Below the pieces are notes generated by a model, which did not search any database, was not told the DNA's origin, and saw only the letters and a program-made list of their open reading frames with translations. The position numbers and the translations under genes are program-made. DNA of 64,000 nucleotides from Pycnopodia helianthoides. Its lineage: Eukaryota; Echinodermata; Asteroidea; Forcipulatida; Asteriidae. Positions 8,501 through 23,500 of this stretch are shown piece by piece. The stretch spans positions 1-64,000 of the forward strand of contig JASTWB010000075.1 in the NCBI GenBank assembly GCA_032158295.1, in the 5' to 3' direction. The first letter of the stretch is position 1, and the number at the start of each line of letters is the position of its first letter.

Positions 8501-11500
8501 TTTTCCCCCCTTTGGGATTGTTCTTTTCAGCCCGCTGCTTTAAAAAAATTTTATGGAATCCCACAGGGGCCAAAGTTTTTTTTAATGAAAAAATAGGTTT
8601 GTTTTTTTTACATTTGCGGAAGTCAAATGCAAAAATGGTTTTACCCGGGATTGTTGCGTTCAAACTCATTATTTTCAGTAATGGCTCAAATTTTACCTTT
8701 GGGGAAAAGAAATAGTTTTTTTTGTTTTGTATTTTGTTTCAGAACTGTTTTTTTATGGTTTGCTGCCCTGCCAACCCCCCTTTTTTTTTTTATTTTAATT
8801 TTTTTTTTTCAACAAACTTTTTCCGGGGATTTCACCATTTTCTTGAGAGCAAAACTAATTTATAGGGGAAAGAGCATCAAACCCGTGCCACTAAAATTTC
8901 CCAATTTGGCATTGATAGCATGACCAACTCAAAGGCCCCGATGTCCCTTCGAGGCCTTCGTAACCGAAATCGTGACCCTTTTAAATTTGGGATAGCACTC
9001 TCTTCGGCTCTGTTTTCCTTTTACATTGTTCTATCACCCACTGCTACATAAATGTATGGGAAACCAACAAGGCCAAAGTGATTTTTAATTGAAATGACCG
9101 TTTTTTTTTCGATTTTTCAGAAATCATAGTGTTATAAGGTTTTGTACCCTGTATCGTTTCCCGTTTAAGCCCATTCTTCCCTAAATGTAAAAACGTTTAC
9201 CCTTTGGACAAGTGAAATAGTTATATCTAGGCAACCTTTTCATTTAGTAGCAAAAAGGGCCCAGCACAAAGGTGTTAGGCGATACACTTCGCGGTACCCA
9301 TTTTTTACTATTTTTTACCTTGAAATAACGCATTCCAGCCTTAAACCGCGACCCCCCAGTAGTTGCGTTCTTACCGGTAATGTTCCAGTTCAAGTTAAAA
9401 CTTCATTTTAAACGACTATTGGCATGAAAACCAAAATTTTCTCAATGAAAAAAAAAAATCACATGCACGCCTTCCCCTCGAGGCATTCGTAACGAAAAGG
9501 GGACTTTTAATTTTGGGATAGCGCCCTCGCCGGGTTTTTTTCCCCCCTTGAGCCTTTTTTTTTCGCCCGTCTTTAAAAAAATTTTATGGAATCCCCCAGG
9601 GACCCTGTTTTTTTTAAAAAAAAATAGGTTGTTTTTTTCACGATTTCGGAAGTCATGATGCAAAAATGGTTTGTAACGTGTTGTTAGCAGTTCAAGCCAT
9701 TATTTTTATGAAATTTCCAAGTTTTCCCGGGGACAAATGAAATAGTTATTTGTTTTATGTATTTATGTTAAGAACTGTTGTTATGGGTTGCTGCCCTGCC
9801 AACCCCCCTTTTTTTTTCTCGTATAATTAATTTGTTTTGTCAACAAACTTATCTCACGGTATTTCACATTTTCTTTAGGCAAAACAATTTAAAGGGGGAA
9901 ATGAGCATCCTAACTGTGACCACCCAAATTCCTACTTTGGCATTTATAATGACCAAAAATCAAGGCCTGATGTCACTTCGAGGCCTTCGTTAAAAGAAAT
10001 CGGACCCTTAAATTGGCATAGCACTCTCTCTCGGCTCTGTTTTCTCATTTTAGCCATTGTTTATACAGCCCACGCCCACATAAAAAAGTATGGAACCAAC
10101 AAGGACCAATGTGATTTTTAATTGGAAATGACCAGGTTTTTTTGCGATTTACAGAAATCATAGTGCTTAAAAAGGTTTTACATGTACGCTGCCGTTTAAG
10201 CCCTTACTTCCCGTAAATGTAATAGTTTACCCGGGCAAAATAAATAGTAATATTCTAGGCAATTTTGCATTTGTAGCAAAAAAAGGGCCCCAGCACAAAA
10301 GGGTGTTAGGCGATACACTTGCGGTACACAAACTTGTTGTACTATTTTTCCCCCTCTGAATAACCATTCCAGTCTTAAACCTGCGACCCCTCATGATGTT
10401 GAGTTTTACCGTGTAATGTTTCCCTTCAAATTTTCAACACTTTATGTTTAAAAACAGACTATTTCATGTTATACCAAAATTTAACCAATAAAAAAAAAAA
10501 TCCATGCACGCAATTCCCTCGAGGCATTCGTAAAAATGGGGACCGTTAAAATTTGGGATAGCGCCCGCCCGGGTGGTTTTCCCCCTTTGCATTGTTCTTT
10601 TCAGCCCCCTGTTTAAAAATTTATGGAACCCACAGGGCCCAAAGTTTTTTTTTTTTAAAAAAAAAATAGGGTTTTTTTTTTACATTTTCGGAAGTCATGA
10701 GATAAAATGGTTTTACCCGGATTGTTGCAGTTCAAGCTCTTATTTTCAGTGAATGGGGTCAAGTTTACCTTGGACAAAAGAAAAAAGTTTTTTTGTGTTT
10801 GTATTTTGTTACAGAACTTTGTTATGGTTTTGCTGCCCTGCCCCCCCACTTTTGTTTTTTGTATTATTAAAATTTTTCTGTCAACAAACTTACCACGGCT
10901 ATTTCACCATTTTCTTTAGAGCACAAACTAATTTATGGGGGGAAATGAGCATCTAGACTGGACCCAATCCTAAATTTGGGATTGATAGCATGAACAACTC
11001 AGGCTGATTCCCTTCGGGGCCCTTTGTAACGAAAAAAACGTACCCTTAATTGGCATAGCACCTCCTCGGCCTGTTTTTCCCCCATTTTAGCATTGGGTTT
11101 ATACCCCACGCCCACATAAATGTATTGAACCCAAGGACCAAGTGATTTTGAATTGAAATGACAGTTTTTTTCGATTTACAGAAATCTAGTGCATAAAAAG
11201 GTTTGTACCCTGATCGTTGCCTTTTTAAACTCTTGTTCCATTAAATGAATCCAGTTTACCCTTGGGCAAGATGAAAAGTTATATGATAGCAACCTGTACA
11301 TTTATACACGAAGGGGGGAGCACAAAGGTTGTTAGGCGATACACTTCGCGGTCACAAAACCCTCTTGTTTACTATTTTTTCACCTTTAGACATAACGAAT
11401 TCCCCCCTTAAACCTGCGACCCATTGTATTTGCAGTTTACCCGGGAATGTTGCCAGTTCAAGTTTAAAACACTTTATGTTTAAAACAGACTATTGGCATG

Positions 11501-14500
11501 AATACCAAAAAATTTTAACTCAATGAATAAAAAAAAAAAACACATGCAGCACATTCCCCCCGAGGGGATTCTAACGAATTGGTGACCCTTAAGTTGGCAT
11601 AGCGCCTCGCCCCGGGTGTGTTTTCCCCCCCTTGAGCCATTTTTCTTTTTTACCGCTGCTTTAAAAAATTTATGGAATCCCACAGGACCAATTTTTTTTT
11701 TAATGAAAAAATAGGTTGTTTTTTTCCGATTTGCGGAAGTCTGATGCAAAAAAAAAAAGGTTTGTACCGTGATTGTTCAGTTCAAGTCATTTTTTCAGTG
11801 AATGTGCTCAAGTTTACCTGGGGCAAATGAAATAGTTATTTTGTTTTTGTATTTATGTTACAAATGTGTTATGGCTTTGCTGCCCTGCCCAACCCCAAAA
11901 TTTTTTTTTCCGTATAATTTAAATTTTTTGTAAAAAACTTATCTCACGGGTATTTTACATTTTCTTGAGGCACAAAAAAATTTAAAGGGGGAAATGAGAT
12001 CCAACTGTGACCCCCAAATTCCCCACTTTGGCATTGATACATGACCAATCAAGCCGATGTCATTCGAGGGCCTTCGTAACGAATCGTGACCGTTAAATTG
12101 GCATGCACTTCTCTCGGCTCTGTTTTCCTCATTTTAGCCTTGTTTATCCCCTGCCTACTAAAAGTATGGAACCCAACAAGGACCCAAAGTGATTTTTAAT
12201 TTAAAAAGACCAGGTTTTTTTTCGATTTACAGAATCATAGTGTTAATAAGGTTTGTACCATGTATCGCTGCCAGTTTAAGCCCCATTATTTCAGTAAATG
12301 AAACCAGTTTACCTTGGACAAAATGAAAAAGTAATATTTAGGAATTTTTATTTAGTAGCAAAAAAGGGCCGAGCACAAAGGTGTTAGGCGATACACTTGC
12401 GGTACACCCTCTTGTTGTATATTTTTTCACCTTGGACATAAGGCATTCCAGCTTAAACCATGCACCATCATGATGTTGCAGTTCTTTCCGTGAATGTTCA
12501 GTTTTAAGTTTCAACCTTCTTTTAAAAAAAACTATTGGCATGATACCAAAAATTTAACTCAATAATAAAAAAAATCACATGCACGCACATTCCCTCGAGG
12601 CATTCGTAAAATGGGGACCCCTTAATTGGCAAGCGCCTCGCCCGGCTGTGTTTTTCCCCCTTAGCATTGTTTTTTCAGCCGCTGCTTTTTAAAAATTTTA
12701 TGGAAACCCACAGGGGAAAAGTTTTTTTTAAAAAGAAAAAATAGGGTTTTTTTTTTACGATTTGCGGAAGTCTGATGAAAAATGGTTGTACGTGATTGTT
12801 GCAGTTTAAGTCATTATTTTCAGTAATGGCTCAAGTTTTCCTTTGGGCAAATGAAATAGTTTTTTTGTTTTGTATTTTGTTTCAGAACTTTGTTATGGTT
12901 TGCTGCCCCCCCCCAACCCCCCCCCTTTTTTTTTTTTTTAATTAATTTGTTTTTCAACAAATTACTCACGGGTATTTCACCATTTTTTTTGAGAGCACAA
13001 ACTAATTTATAGGGGGGGAAAACATCCTAACTGTGACCACCAAAAATTCCTAAATTTGCATTGATGCAGACCAACTCAAGGTGATTCCCCCCGAGGCCTT
13101 CGTAAACGAAATCGTGACCGTTAAATTTGGGATAGACCCTCCCCGGCTTTTTTCCCATTTTTGCATTGTTTATACAGCCCCCGTAATAAAAAGTATGGAA
13201 CCCCAAAAAAGGACATGATTTTGAATTGAAATGACCAGGGTTTTTTTTTTGATTTTCAGAAAAATAGTGCTAAAAAGGTTTGTACCATGTATCGTTTCCG
13301 TTTAAGCCCTTTTCCATAAAAGTAATCCAGTTTACCTTGGACAAGATGAAAAAAAATTATTTCTAGGCAACCTTCATTTGTGCAAGAAAGGGGCCGAGCC
13401 AAAGGTTTTTGGCATAACTTCGCGGGACCCATTTGTTTAAATTTTTTTCACCCTTTAACATAACGCATTCCAGCCCTTAAACCGCACCCATCATGTATGT
13501 TGCAGTTCTTTCCGTGTAAGTTCCAGTTCAATTAAACACTTCATGTTTAAAAAAAGACTATTGGCATGTTTACAAAAATTTTAACCAAAGAAAAAAAAAA
13601 AATCAATGCCGCACATGTCCCCTGAGCATTCGTAACGAAATGGGGACCGTTAATTGGCAAGGGTTTCCCCCCGGGTGTGTTTTCCCCCCCTTTAGCCATT
13701 GTTCTTTCAGCCCCTGCTTTTTAAAAATTTGTGGAATCCCCCAGGGACCCAAAGTTTTTTTTTAAAGAAAAAATAGGTTTTTTTTTTCACGATTTGCGGA
13801 AGTCATGATGCAAAAAAATGGTTTGTACCCGGGATTTTAGCGTTCAAGCTATTATTTTCAGTGAATGTCTCAAGTTTACCTGGGGCAAATGAAATAGTTA
13901 TTTTGTTTTTTATTTTGTTACAGAATGTTGTTTGGTTTGCTGCCCTGCCCAACCCCCCCCTTTGTTTTTTGTATAAATTAAATTTTTTTTGTCAACAAAA
14001 ATTTTCTCACGGGTATTTCACCATTTTTTTGAGGCACAAATAATTTTTAAAAAAGGGAAAAAAGAGATCCTAACGTGACCACCAAATTCCCACTTGGCAT
14101 TGATAGCATGACCAACTCGGCCCGATTCCTTTGAGGCCTCGTAACGAAAACGTGGCCCCTTTAAATTGGCATAGCACTCTCTTCGGCTCTGTTTTTTTAT
14201 TTTTGCATTGTTTTAACAGCCCCTGCCTCATAAAATGTATGAACCCAAAAAGGACCCCTGTGATTTTGAATTGAAAGACAGGTTTTTTTTCGTTTACAGA
14301 AATCTTGCTAATAAGGTTTTTACCATGTATCCCGGCAGTTTAAGCCCCTTCTTCCATAAATGTATCCCCGTTTACCTTGGACAAGATAAATAGTAAAATT
14401 CTAGGCAACCTTCATTTAGTAGCAACAAGGGCCGAGCACAAAAAGGTTTTTAGGGGTACACTTTGCGGTACACCATCTTGTTTACTATTTTTTTTACCCT

Positions 14501-17500
14501 TGACTAAGGAAATTTCCCCGCCCTTAAAAACCATGCGCCCTTTTGATGTTGCAGTTTTTTACCCTGTAATGTTCCAGTTCAAGTTTTTAACACTTCATGT
14601 TTAAAACAGTTTTTGGCAGAAAACCAAAAAATTTAACTCAATAATAAAAAAAATCACATGCCGCCATTCCCCCTCGAGGCATTCGTAAAATGGTGACCGT
14701 TAATTGGCAAGCGCCCGCCCGGGTGGTTTCCCCTTAGCCATTGTTCTTTTCAGCCCCTGCTTTAAAAATTTGATGGAATCCCACAGGGACCCAAAGTTTT
14801 TTTTAATGAAAAAATAGTTGTTTTTTCCCATTTCGGAAGTCATGATGAAAAATGGTTTGTACCGTGATGTTGCAGTTTTAAGTCATTATTTTCAGTTTGG
14901 CTCAAGTTTACTTGGACAAATGAAATGTTATTTTTGGTTTTGTATTTGTTACAGAACTTTGTTTTTGGTTTGCCCCCGCCAACCCACTTTTTTTTTGTAT
15001 ATTAATTGTTTTGTCAACAAACTTTCTCACGGTATTTCACCATTTTCTTGAGAGCACAATTTTTTTTATAGGGGGAAATGAGCACCTAACTGTGACCCCC
15101 AAAATTTCCCCTTTGGGATTTATAGCTGACCAACCAGGCCCGATTCCCTTGAGGGCCCTTTGTAAGAATCGTGACCGTTTTTTTTTGGCATAGCACCCTC
15201 CCTTCGGCTCTGTTTTCCTCATTTTTTCATTGTTTATAGGGGCCCTCCCAAAAAATTTGTAGGGGAACCCAAAAGGACCAAAAAGGGTTTTTAAATTTAA
15301 AGACTTTTTTTTGCGTTTACAGAAATCATAGTGCAAAAAAGGGGTTTTTACCAGTATCGGCCGTTTAAGCCCATTGCCCTTTTGTAACAGTTTCCGGGTA
15401 AATGTTTTGTAGAACCGTTATTTAGGAAAAAAAGGGGCCCCGGAAAAGGTTGTTGGCGTACACTTTGCGGGACACCATCTTTTTACTATTTTTTCCCCTT
15501 GACATAACGCATCCAGCCTTTAAAATGCGACCCCCCATGTTGTTGCAGTTTTACCGTGTAATGTTGCCGTTAATTTAAACACTTCATGTTTAAAAAAAAG
15601 ATATTGCATGTTTTCCAAAAAATTTTAACTCAATGAAAAAAAAAAAAAACACATGCCGCACATGTCCCCTCGAGGGATTCGTAACGAATGGGGACCGTTA
15701 ATTGGCATGCGCCTTTGCCCGGCTGGTTTTCCCCCTTTGGGTTGTTTTTTCAGCCGCGCTTTTAAAAAATTTTATGGAATCCCCCAAGGGACAATGTTTT
15801 TTTTAATAAAAAAATAGGTTTTTTTTCACGTTTGCGGAAATCTGATGCATAAAAAGGTTTTTTACCCTGTATTGTAGCAGTCAAGTCATTATTTTTAGTG
15901 AATGGGCTCAAGTTTACTGGACAAATGAAAAAGTTATTTTGTGTTTATTTGTTACAGAACTGTTGTTATGGTTTGCTCCCCTGCCAACCCAAATTTTTTT
16001 GTGTTAAAATTTAATTTTTTTTGTCAACAAACTTTCCACGGTATTCACCATTTTCTTGGAGCACAAATAATTTATAAAGGGGGGAAATGACATCCTAAAT
16101 GGACCACCAAATTCCAAAATTTGGATTGATAGCTGACCAACTAGGCCTGATTCCTTTTGAGGCTTCGTAACGGAAAAACGTGACCGTTAAATTGGCATAG
16201 CCTCTCTCTCGGCTCTGTTTTCCCCATTTTACCCTTGTTCTATACAGCCCTGCCTACAAAAATGTAGGGCCCACAAGGGCCCTGTGATTTTTAAATTTAA
16301 AAGACGGGTTTTTTTTCGATTTACAGAAATCATGTGCTTTTAAGGTTTGACCTGTATCGTGCAGTTAAACCCATTTTCCATAAATGTAATCCAGTTTACC
16401 CTTTGGGCAAGATGAAAAAGTATATGCTAGGCAACCTGTCATTTAGTAGCAACAAAGGGCCGAGCAAAAGGTGTTTGGCGATACACTTGCGGGCACACCT
16501 CTTGTTTACTATTTTTCACCCTTTGGGCAAAGACATTCAAGCCTTAAAAACCCTCGACCCCATCATGATTTCAGTTTTACCGTGTAATTTGCCAGTTCAA
16601 ATTTTCAAAAACTTCATGTTTAAACAGAATTTTCTTAATACCAAAATTTTAACTCAATAATAAAAAAATCACATCACGCACATTTCCCCCCGAGCATTCG
16701 TAAAAGGTGACCGTTTTTTTGGGATGCGCAACGCCCGGGGGTGGGTTTTTTCCCCCCTTAGCCATTGTTCTTTTTAGCCCGTGCTTTTTTAAAAAATTTT
16801 TGGAATCCCCAGGGACAATGTTTTTAAAAAAAATGGTTTTTTTTTTTCGATTTCGGAAGTCATGATGATAAAATGGGTTTTTACCGTGAAATTGTTGCAG
16901 TTCAGCTCATTATTTTCAGTAAAAGGCTCAAGTTTACCTTGGACAAAAGAAAAAGTATTATGGTAGTATTATGTACAGAACTTTGTTAGGCTTTTTTGCC
17001 CTGCCAACCCCCCCCTTTTTTTCTCGAAATTAAATTTTTTTTGTCAAAAAAACTTATTCACGGGTATTTCACCCTTTTCTTGAGAGCACAAATAATTTAA
17101 AGGGGGAAAGAGCATCAATGTGACCCCCCAAATTCTACTTTGGGATTTATACATGACACAACTCAAGGGTGTGTCCTTTGAGGCCTTGTAACGAAATCGT
17201 GACCCTTAAATTGGCATAGGGCCCTCGCTCGGCTTGTTTTCCATTTTGCCATTGTTTTCCCCACTGTTTCATAAAAAATATGGAACCCAAAAAGGGCCAA
17301 AGTGATTTTGAATTGAAAGACCGGTTTTTTTTTTTTTTTTCAGAAATCATAGTGCTTTAAAAAGGTTTGTTCCCCGTATCGTTTCCCCTTTAAGCCATTA
17401 TTCCAGTAAAAAGTAATCCTTTTTCCTTTGGGCAAATGAAATAGTTATAGCTAGGCAACCCTTCATTTAGTGCAAAAAGGGCCGAGCACAAAAGGGTGTT

Positions 17501-20500
17501 AGGCGATCACTTGCGGTCACACCATCTTTTGTTTCTATTTTTTACCCCTTTTCATAAGGCATTCAGCTTAAAAAATGCGACCCATCATGTATGTTGCAGT
17601 TCTTACCGGTATGTTGCCAGTTCAAGTTTTTAAAACTTCATGTTTAAAAACAGGGTTTTTTGGGTGAAAACCAAAATTTAACCAAAATAAAAAAAAAAAA
17701 CACATGCACGCACATGTCCCCCCGAGCATTGTAAAAATTGTGACCGTTAATTGGCATAGCGCCCGCCCCGGGTGTGTTTTCCCCCTTAGCCATTGTTCTT
17801 TTTAGCCCCTGCTTTTAAAATTTGATGGAATCCCACAGGGACAAGTTTTTTTTAATGAAAAAATAGGGTTTTTTTTTACGATTTGGGAAATCATGATGAT
17901 AAAATGGTTTGTACCGTGATTGTTGCAGTTCAAGTCATTATTTTTAGTAATGGCTCAAGTTTACCTGGGGCAAATGAAATAGTTTTTTATGTGAAAATAT
18001 TATGTTACAGAACTGTTTTATGGCTTTGCGCCCCTGCAACCCCAAAAATTTTTTCTGTATAATTAAATTTTTTTTTCAACAAACTTACTCAGGGTATTTC
18101 CCCATTTTTTGAGAGCACAAATAATTTTAAGGGGGGAAATGAGCATTAATGTGACCAAAATTCCTACTTTGGCATTTATAGCATGACACAATCAAGGGGT
18201 GATGTCCTTCAGGGCCCTTTTAACAAATCGTGACCCTTAAAATTGGGATAGCACCTCCTCCCGGGTCTGTTTTCCCCATTTTAGCCCTTGTTCTATACAG
18301 CCCACTGCCCAATAAAATGTATGGAAACCCACAAGGACCCCAAGTGATTTTGAATTGAAATGACAGGTTTTTTTTTCGATTTCAGAAATCATAGTGCTTT
18401 AAAAAGGTTTTTTCCTTTTATCGTTCAGTTTAAGCCATTTTCCGTAAAAGTAATCCAGTTTCCTTGGACAGATGAAAAAAGTAAATGCTAGGCAACTTCA
18501 TTTAGTAGCAACAAAGGGCCCAGCACAAAGGATGTTAGGCGATACACTTTGCGGTCACACCATCTTGTTTTTATTTTTTCACCCTTGGGCATAAGGGCAT
18601 TCCAGCCTTAAACCCTGCGACCCCATGATGTTGCAGTTCTTACCCTTAAAGTTGCCAGTTCAAGTTTTTAACACTTTTTTGTTTAAACAGACTTTTGGGA
18701 TGAATACCAAAATTTTAACCAATAATAAAAAATCACATGACCACATTCCCCCCGAGCATTCGTAAAAATGGTGACCGTTAATTTGGCAAACGCCCGCCGG
18801 GTGGTTTTTCCCCCCTTACCTTGTTCTTTTCAGCCCGCTGCTTTTTAAAAATTTTTTGGAATCCCCCAGGGACATGTTTTTTTAAAAAAAAATAGTTGTT
18901 TTTTACGATTGCGGAAGTCATGTGAAAAAAAAAAAAAATGGTTTGTACCCTGAATTGTTGCAGTTCAAGTCTTTTTTCATAAGGCTCAAGTTTATGGGGC
19001 AAATGAAAAGTATTATGTGTTGTATTATTTACAGAACTTTGTTTGGCTTTGCTGCCCCTGCCCAAACCCCAAATTTGTTTTGGATAATTTAAATTTTTTT
19101 TGTCAACAAATTATCTCCGGGTATTTCACCTTTCTGAGAGACAAATAATTTATAAAAGGGGGGAAAAAAGCATCCTAATGGACCACCAAATTTTCCCATT
19201 TGCATTGATACATGACACAACCAAAGGGCCCGATGTCCTTCAGCCTTTGAAAAGAAATCGTGACCCTTAAATTGGCATACACCTCCCGGGTTGTTTTCCT
19301 ATTTTAGCCCTTTTTATACAGCCCCCTGCTACATTTTAAAGTATGGGAACCCAAAAAAGGACCGTGATTTGAATTGAAATGACAGTTTTTTTGCGATTTA
19401 CGAAAAATTGCTTTTAAAAAGGTTTGTACCCTGTATGTTTCCCGTTTAAGCCTTTATTCCGTAAAAGTAATCCGTTTCCTTGGACAAGGATGAAATAGTT
19501 TTTATGCTAGGGAACCGTCATTTGTAGCAACAAAAGGGCGGCACAAGGTGTTAGGCGATACACTTTGCGGTCACACCATCTTGTTTCTATTTTTTTTACC
19601 CTTGGGCATAACCTTTTCCAGCCTTTTTAAAAATGCGACCCCCCTTTTATGTTGAGTTTACCCTGTAAGTTGCCCTTCAAGTTTTAAACCCCCATGTTAA
19701 AAAAAACTTTGCGTAAAACCAAAATTTAATCAATAATAAAAAAAATCACATTGCACGCAAAAGTCCCTCGAGCTTCGTAAAAATTTTGACCGTTAATTGG
19801 CATAGCGCCCGCCCCCTGTGTTTTCCCCCTTAGCCCTTGTTCTTTTTACCGCTGCTTTTAAAAAAATTTAGGAATCCCAAGGGACCAATGTTTTTTTAAT
19901 GAAAAAATAGTTGTTTTTTTTCGTTGCGAAGTCATGATGATAAAATGGTTTTGTACCTGATTGTTGGGGTTAAGTCATTATTTTTTAAAAATGCTCAGTT
20001 TTCCCGGGGGAAAAGAAAAAGTTATATGTGAGTATTATGTTACAGAACTTTGTTATTTGGGTTTTTCTGCCCCCCCAACCCAAAAATTTTTTCCGTATAA
20101 TTAAATTTTTTTGTCAACAAACTTTTTCCGTATTTTCACCATTTTCTTGAGAGCAAAATAATTTATAAAGGGGGGGAAGAGCATCCCAACTGTGACCACC
20201 AAATTCCCACTTTTGGGATTGATAGCAGACACAACCAAGGCCTAAGTCCTTCGAGGCCTTCGTAACGAAATCGGACCGTTAATTGGCATAGCACCTCCTC
20301 GGGTTGTTTTTTTCATTTTAGCCTTGTTCTATACGCCACTGCCTACATAAAAAGTATGGAACCCCCCAAAAGGCAAGTGATTTTTAAATTAAATGACCAG
20401 GTTTTTTTTTTCGATTTACAGAAATCATAGTGGGTTTAAAAAAGGTTTGAAAAATGTATCGTTTTCCAGTTTAAAACCATTTTCCCCTAAAAAGTAATCA

Positions 20501-23500
20501 GTTTTCCTTGGACAGATGAAATAGTTTTTATGCAGGCAACCTTCATTTAGTGCAACAAGGGCCGACCAAAGGTTTTTAGGCGATACATTCGGGTCACCAT
20601 CTTGTTTATATTTTTTTCACCCTTTTACTAAGGGCATTTTCCCGTTAAAACCCCTGCGACCCCTATGTTGTTTCAGTTTTACCGGGTTTAAAGTTGCCAG
20701 TTTTAGTTTCAAACTTCTGTTTAAAACAGACTTGGATGAAAACCAAATTTTAATCAATTAAAAAAAAAAACAATGCACGCACTTTTCCCCCGAGGATTCG
20801 TAAAATGGTGACCGTTTAATTGGCATGCGCCCCGCCGGCTGGTTTTTTCCCCCTTTTAGCCATTGTTCTTTTTAGCCGTGCTTTTAAAAATTTTGATGGA
20901 AACCCCCAAGGGACAATGTTTTTTTTTAAAGAAAAAATAGTTTTGTTTTTTCGATTTTCGGAACATGATGAAAAAATGGTTTGTACCGTGATTGTTGGGG
21001 TTTAATCATTATTTTCAGAATTTGCTCAAGTTTTCCTTGACAAATGAAAAAGTTTTTAAAGTGTTGTATTATTTACAGAACTTTGTTGGCTTTGCTGCCC
21101 TGCCAACCCATTTTGTTTTGTATAATTAATTTGTTTTTTTTAACAAACTTTTTCCGGTATTTCACCATTTTCTTGAGAGCAAAATAATTTATAGGGGAAA
21201 TGAGCATCCTAATGTGACCACCAAATTCCTACTTTGGGATTGTAGCATGACACAATCAGGGCCCATGTCCTTCGAGGCCTTCTAACGAAACGTGACCGTT
21301 AAAATTTGGGATAGCACCCTCTCGGGTCTGTTTTCCTCATTTTAGCCTTGTTTATACAGCCCGCTACATAAAGTATGGACCCAAAAAGGACAAAGTGATT
21401 TTGAATTAATGACCCCGGTTTTTTTGGGTTTCGAAATCATGTGCTAATAAGGTTTGTAATGTCGTTGCCAGTTTAAGATTTTTCCCTAATGTAATCCTTT
21501 ACCTTGGACAAATGAAAAGTTTTATGTAGGAACCTTCATTTAGTAGCAACAAGGGCCGAGCACAAAATTGGTTTGGCGATACACTTCCCGGTCACACCAT
21601 CTTGTGTTCTATTTTCACCCTTTTGACTAACGGCATTCCCTGCCTTAAACCCTGCGACCCATCATGTTGTTGCAGTTCTACCCTGTAATGTTGCCCGTTA
21701 AGTTTAAAAACTTCATGTTTAAAACGACTATTGGCATGAATACCAAAAATTTTTAATCAATAATAAAAAAAAATCACATGCAGCAATGTCCCCCCCGAGG
21801 CATTCGTAAAAATGGGGACCGTTAATTGGTAGCGCCCGCCCGGCTGTGTTTTCCCCCTTAGCCATTGTTTTTTCAGCCGCTCTTTTAAAAAATTTGGGAA
21901 TCCACAGGGAACCCAATGTTTTTTTAAAAGAAAAAAATAGTTTTTTTTTTTTTTACGATTTTCGGAAGTCATATGAAAAAAAGGTTTTTACCCTGATTGT
22001 TGCAGTTTAAGCATTATTTTCAGTGAATGTGTCAAGTTTTCCTGGGGCAAATGAAATAGTTATTTTGTGGTATTTTGTTACAGAACTGTTTTTTAGGCTT
22101 TGCTGCCCCTGCCAACCCAAATTTGTTTCTGTTAAAATTTGTTTTGTCAACAATTATTCACGGGGTATTTCACCTTTTTTTTTGAGAGAAAATTAAATTT
22201 TAAAGGGGGGAAAAGAGATCCTAACTGGACCACCCAAAATTTCCCACTTTTGGATTGATACATGACACAAATCAAGCCCAAAGTCCTTCGAGGCCTTCGT
22301 AACGAAATCGGTCCGTTTAAAATTTGGGATAGACCTCCCGGGTCTGTTTTTCCCCATTTTGCCTTGTTCTATACAGCCCCCCTGCCCACATAAAAAGTAT
22401 GGGAAACCCCCCAAGGACCAATTATTTTGAAATTAAAAGACCCCGTTTTTTTTTTCGAAATTTTCAGAAAAATAGGTTTAAAAAGGTTTGTACCATGTAT
22501 CGTGCCCCTTTAAGCCTTCTTCCCTAAATGTAATCCGTTTACCTTGGACAAAAGAAAAAAATAAAATGCAGGCAACCTTCATTTTTTTGCAAAAAGGGCC
22601 CAGCACAAAGGTGTTAGGGGGATACACTTTGCGGTCACACCATCTTGTTTATTTTTTCCCCCCTTCATAAGGCATTCCCGCCCTTTAAAACCCTGCGACC
22701 CCCTCTGAGTTGCGTTCTTACCGTGTAAAGTTTCCCTTCAAATTTTCAACATTCGTTTTTAAAAAAGACCATTGGCATGAAAACCAAAATTTTAATCAAT
22801 AATAAAAAAATCAATGCACGCACATTCCCCTTGAGCATTCGTAAAAGGTGACCCTTATTGGCAAAACGCCAAACCCCGGCTGGTTTTTCCCCCTTAGCCA
22901 TTTTCTTTTCAGCCCCGGGTTTTTAAAAATTTTTATGGAAACCCACAGGGCAAGGTTTTTAAATGAAAATAGTTGTTTTTTTCGATTTGCGGAAGTCATG
23001 ATGAAAAAAATGGTTTGTACCGGATTGTTCGTTCAAGCTCATTATTTTTAGTAAGTGCTCAAGTTTACCTTGGGGGCAAATAAATAGTTTTATGTTTGTA
23101 TTTTTTACAGAACTTTGTTATGGCTTTTCTGCCCCCGCCAACCCCATTTTTTTTTGATAATTAAATTTTTTTTGTCAAAAACTTATTCCGGTATTTCACC
23201 ATTTTCTTGGAGAAAATAATTTAAGGGGGAAAAGAGCACCAACTGTGACCAAATTTTCCCACTTTTTTGGGATTTATACATGACCAAAATCAGGCCCATG
23301 TCCTTCGAGGCCTTCGTAAAGAAATGTGACCGTTAAATTGGCATAGCACCTCCCCGGCTTGTTTTCCCCCATTTTAGCCTTGGTTTATACAGCCCACTGT
23401 ACATAAATTATGGAACCCCAAAAGGCCAAGTGATTTGAATTTTAAATGACCAGTTTTTTTCGATTTACAGAAATAAAAGTGTAATAAGGTTTACCCTGTA